13,265 bases of DNA from Lysobacterales bacterium (lineage in GTDB: Bacteria > Pseudomonadota > Gammaproteobacteria > Xanthomonadales > Xanthomonadaceae). Location: positions 1 to 13,265 of the forward strand of contig JAGRJX010000089.1 in the NCBI GenBank assembly GCA_020442545.1. Direction: 5' to 3'. Below, one piece after another: positions 11,937 to 13,265 of the stretch; the stretch's first letter is position 1, and every line of letters starts with the position of its first letter. A program made the position numbers and the translations under genes. The notes beneath the pieces are model-generated. The model was not told the DNA's origin, ran no database searches, and saw nothing but the letters and a program-made list of their open reading frames with translations.

Positions 11937-13265
11937 GCGGCGTTCTTCGATTTCTTGGCGGCAGTCTTCTTGCGGGCCGTGGACTTCTTTGCGGCGGGTG
12001 CCTTTTTCGCCGCCGGCTTGGTTTTCGCGTTCGGCAACAGGCGTGCGAGGAAGCGTCCGGTGTGTGAATCAGGATTGGCGGCGATCTCTTCCGGCGTCCC
12101 TTCGGCAATGATCTGGCCGCCGCGATGGCCGCCTTCGGGGCCGAGATCGACAATCCAGTCAGCGGTCTTGATCACATCGAGATTGTGCTCGATGACCACG
12201 ACGGTATTGCCATCGTTGCGCAGCCGATGCAGCACCAGCAGCAGGTGCTCGATGTCGTGGAAGTGCAGGCCGGTGGTCGGTTCGTCAAGGATATACAGCG
12301 TGCGCCCGGTGTCGCGACGCGACAGCTCACGCGACAGCTTCACGCGTTGCGCTTCGCCGCCGGACAGTGTGGTCGCGCTCTGGCCGAGCTTGACGTAGCT
12401 CAGCCCCACGTCCATCAGCGTCTCGAGCTTTCGGGCAATCGGCGGGATGGCGTCGAACAGGCCGAGTGCATCCTCGACGGTCATCTCCAGCACGTCGTGG
12501 ATGGTGTAGCCCTTGTAGAGGATTTCCAGCGTTTCACGGTTGTAGCGCTTGCCGTGGCAGACGTCGCAGGGCACATAGACGTCGGGCAGGAAGTGCATCT
12601 CCACCTTGATCAGTCCGTCGCCCTGACAGGCCTCGCAGCGGCCGCCGCGGACGTTGAAGCTGAAGCGTCCCGGCGCATAGCCACGCGCGCGTGATTCCGG
12701 CACCTGGGAAAACAGGTCGCGCAGTGGCGTGAACAGGCCGGTGTAGGTGGCCGGATTGCTGCGCGGCGTGCGGCCAATGGGCGACTGATCGATATCGACC
12801 ACCTTGTCGAACAGATCCATCCCGTCGACGCTGCGATACGGTGCCGGGGTGTGGCTGGCGCCGTTCAGTTCGTTGGCGGCCATGCGGTACAGCGTGTCGT
12901 TGATCAGCGTCGACTTACCCGAGCCCGACACGCCCGTGACGCAGACAAAGCGGCCCGACGGAATCGCCAGGTCGACGTTCTTCAGGTTGTTTCCGGTTGC
13001 GCCGTTGAGATGCAGCATCAGCTTCGGGTCGGGCCGGTTGCGCGTTTTCGGAACCGCGATCTCGCGGCGACCCGACAGGTAGTCGCCGGTCAGTGAGCGT
13101 TCGCTGGCGAGGATGTCCTCCAACTGGCCCTGAGCCACGATCTCGCCGCCGTGTACGCCGGCACCCGGACCAATGTCGACAATGTGGTCGGCCTGTCGGA
13201 TGGCGTCCTCGTCATGTTCGACCACGATCACCGGATTGCCCTGGTCGCGCAGGTTCTTCAGCGTC
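11933..13265 (-). CDS. uvrA: UvrA excinuclease subunit A, C-terminal half (partial)
   Basis: The DNA-damage recognition ATPase of UvrABC nucleotide excision repair. The frame is open to the right edge, with TLKNLRDQGN preceding the GTG at 13231, so the N-terminal half lies outside the window and the GTG is internal. Numbered from 13231: VIVVEHDEDAI (1-11, end of ATPase I), Walker A GVSGSGKST (100-108) of ATPase II, DIDQSPIGRTPRSNPATYTG (147-166), the zinc finger Cys199, Cys202, Cys222 and Cys225 with the ATPase-linked hairpin, ABC signature LSGGEAQRVKLS (289-300), Walker B YILDEPTTGLHFHD (313-326), and switch His349 (VIEHN). All look intact. The last 29 residues or so form a Lys/Ala-rich tail (KKAPAAKKSTARKKTAAKKS), absent from E. 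coli UvrA. The stop overlaps the thioesterase ATG. Confidence 0.97.
   Translation of the reverse strand, partial: TLKNLRDQGNPVIVVEHDEDAIRQADHIVDIGPGAGVHGGEIVAQGQLEDILASERSLTGDYLSGRREIAVPKTRNRPDPKLMLHLNGATGNNLKNVDLAIPSGRFVCVTGVSGSGKSTLINDTLYRMAANELNGASHTPAPYRSVDGMDLFDKVVDIDQSPIGRTPRSNPATYTGLFTPLRDLFSQVPESRARGYAPGRFSFNVRGGRCEACQGDGLIKVEMHFLPDVYVPCDVCHGKRYNRETLEILYKGYTIHDVLEMTVEDALGLFDAIPPIARKLETLMDVGLSYVKLGQSATTLSGGEAQRVKLSRELSRRDTGRTLYILDEPTTGLHFHDIEHLLLVLHRLRNDGNTVVVIEHNLDVIKTADWIVDLGPEGGHRGGQIIAEGTPEEIAANPDSHTGRFLARLLPNAKTKPAAKKAPAAKKSTARKKTAAKKSKNAA

Overview
The window looks like an ordinary chromosomal stretch of a high-GC gammaproteobacterium, most likely a xanthomonad relative (Lysobacteraceae or Rhodanobacteraceae). 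The clues are high GC with GTG and TTG starts, a DksA with a long Lys/Ala-rich N-terminal arm, the FKBP sequence type, and a run of GTGATT(G/C) heptamers after dksA, a repeat style I associate with this order. The lineage is inferred from memory of these families, not from a search.

Layout. From the left edge, the 3' part of a gene resembling squalene/phytoene synthases and then folE2 (GTP cyclohydrolase IB) run rightwards. They meet a leftward run of four closely packed genes, yidD > dihydroorotase > M23 peptidase > NERD-domain protein (5077 to 1822), in which the first three overlap by stop/start codons. The dksA gene is divergent from yidD and starts from a recognisable promoter (5151-5179). 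It ends at ten heptamer repeats followed by a strong bidirectional terminator, which also serves the leftward enoyl-CoA hydratase gene (7257-6475). Divergent from that hydratase are a periplasmic FKBP-type protein and then a translationally coupled trio: DUF1289 protein, CoA pyrophosphatase (NudL family), and mercaptopyruvate sulfurtransferase-like rhodanese. A leftward ECI1-type enoyl-CoA isomerase and a rightward copper-chaperone lipoprotein (PCu(A)C) then diverge from a 78-base region containing a perfect 15-base palindrome. The right end is leftward uvrA (C-terminal half only), overlapping a hotdog-fold acyl-CoA thioesterase gene.

Function. Most genes are housekeeping: pterin/folate or queuosine precursor synthesis (folE2), pyrimidine synthesis (dihydroorotase), membrane protein insertion (yidD), stringent-response transcription control (dksA), excision repair (uvrA), and copper delivery. 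Four genes act on acyl-CoA or CoA (hydratase, isomerase, CoA pyrophosphatase, thioesterase) but lie in separate transcription units.

I found no mobile element, CRISPR array, phage, toxin-antitoxin or defence island, and no convincing new multi-gene system. The points most worth a second look are these: a REP-like palindrome inside folE2 that is translated in frame; a DksA with the C-T-C-A zinc-independent cysteine pattern fused to a histone-like arm; a similar Lys/Ala tail on UvrA; a dihydroorotase with Gln in place of the first metal-ligand His; an FKBP whose catalytic pocket is largely substituted; and a palindrome abutting the start codon of the copper chaperone gene.
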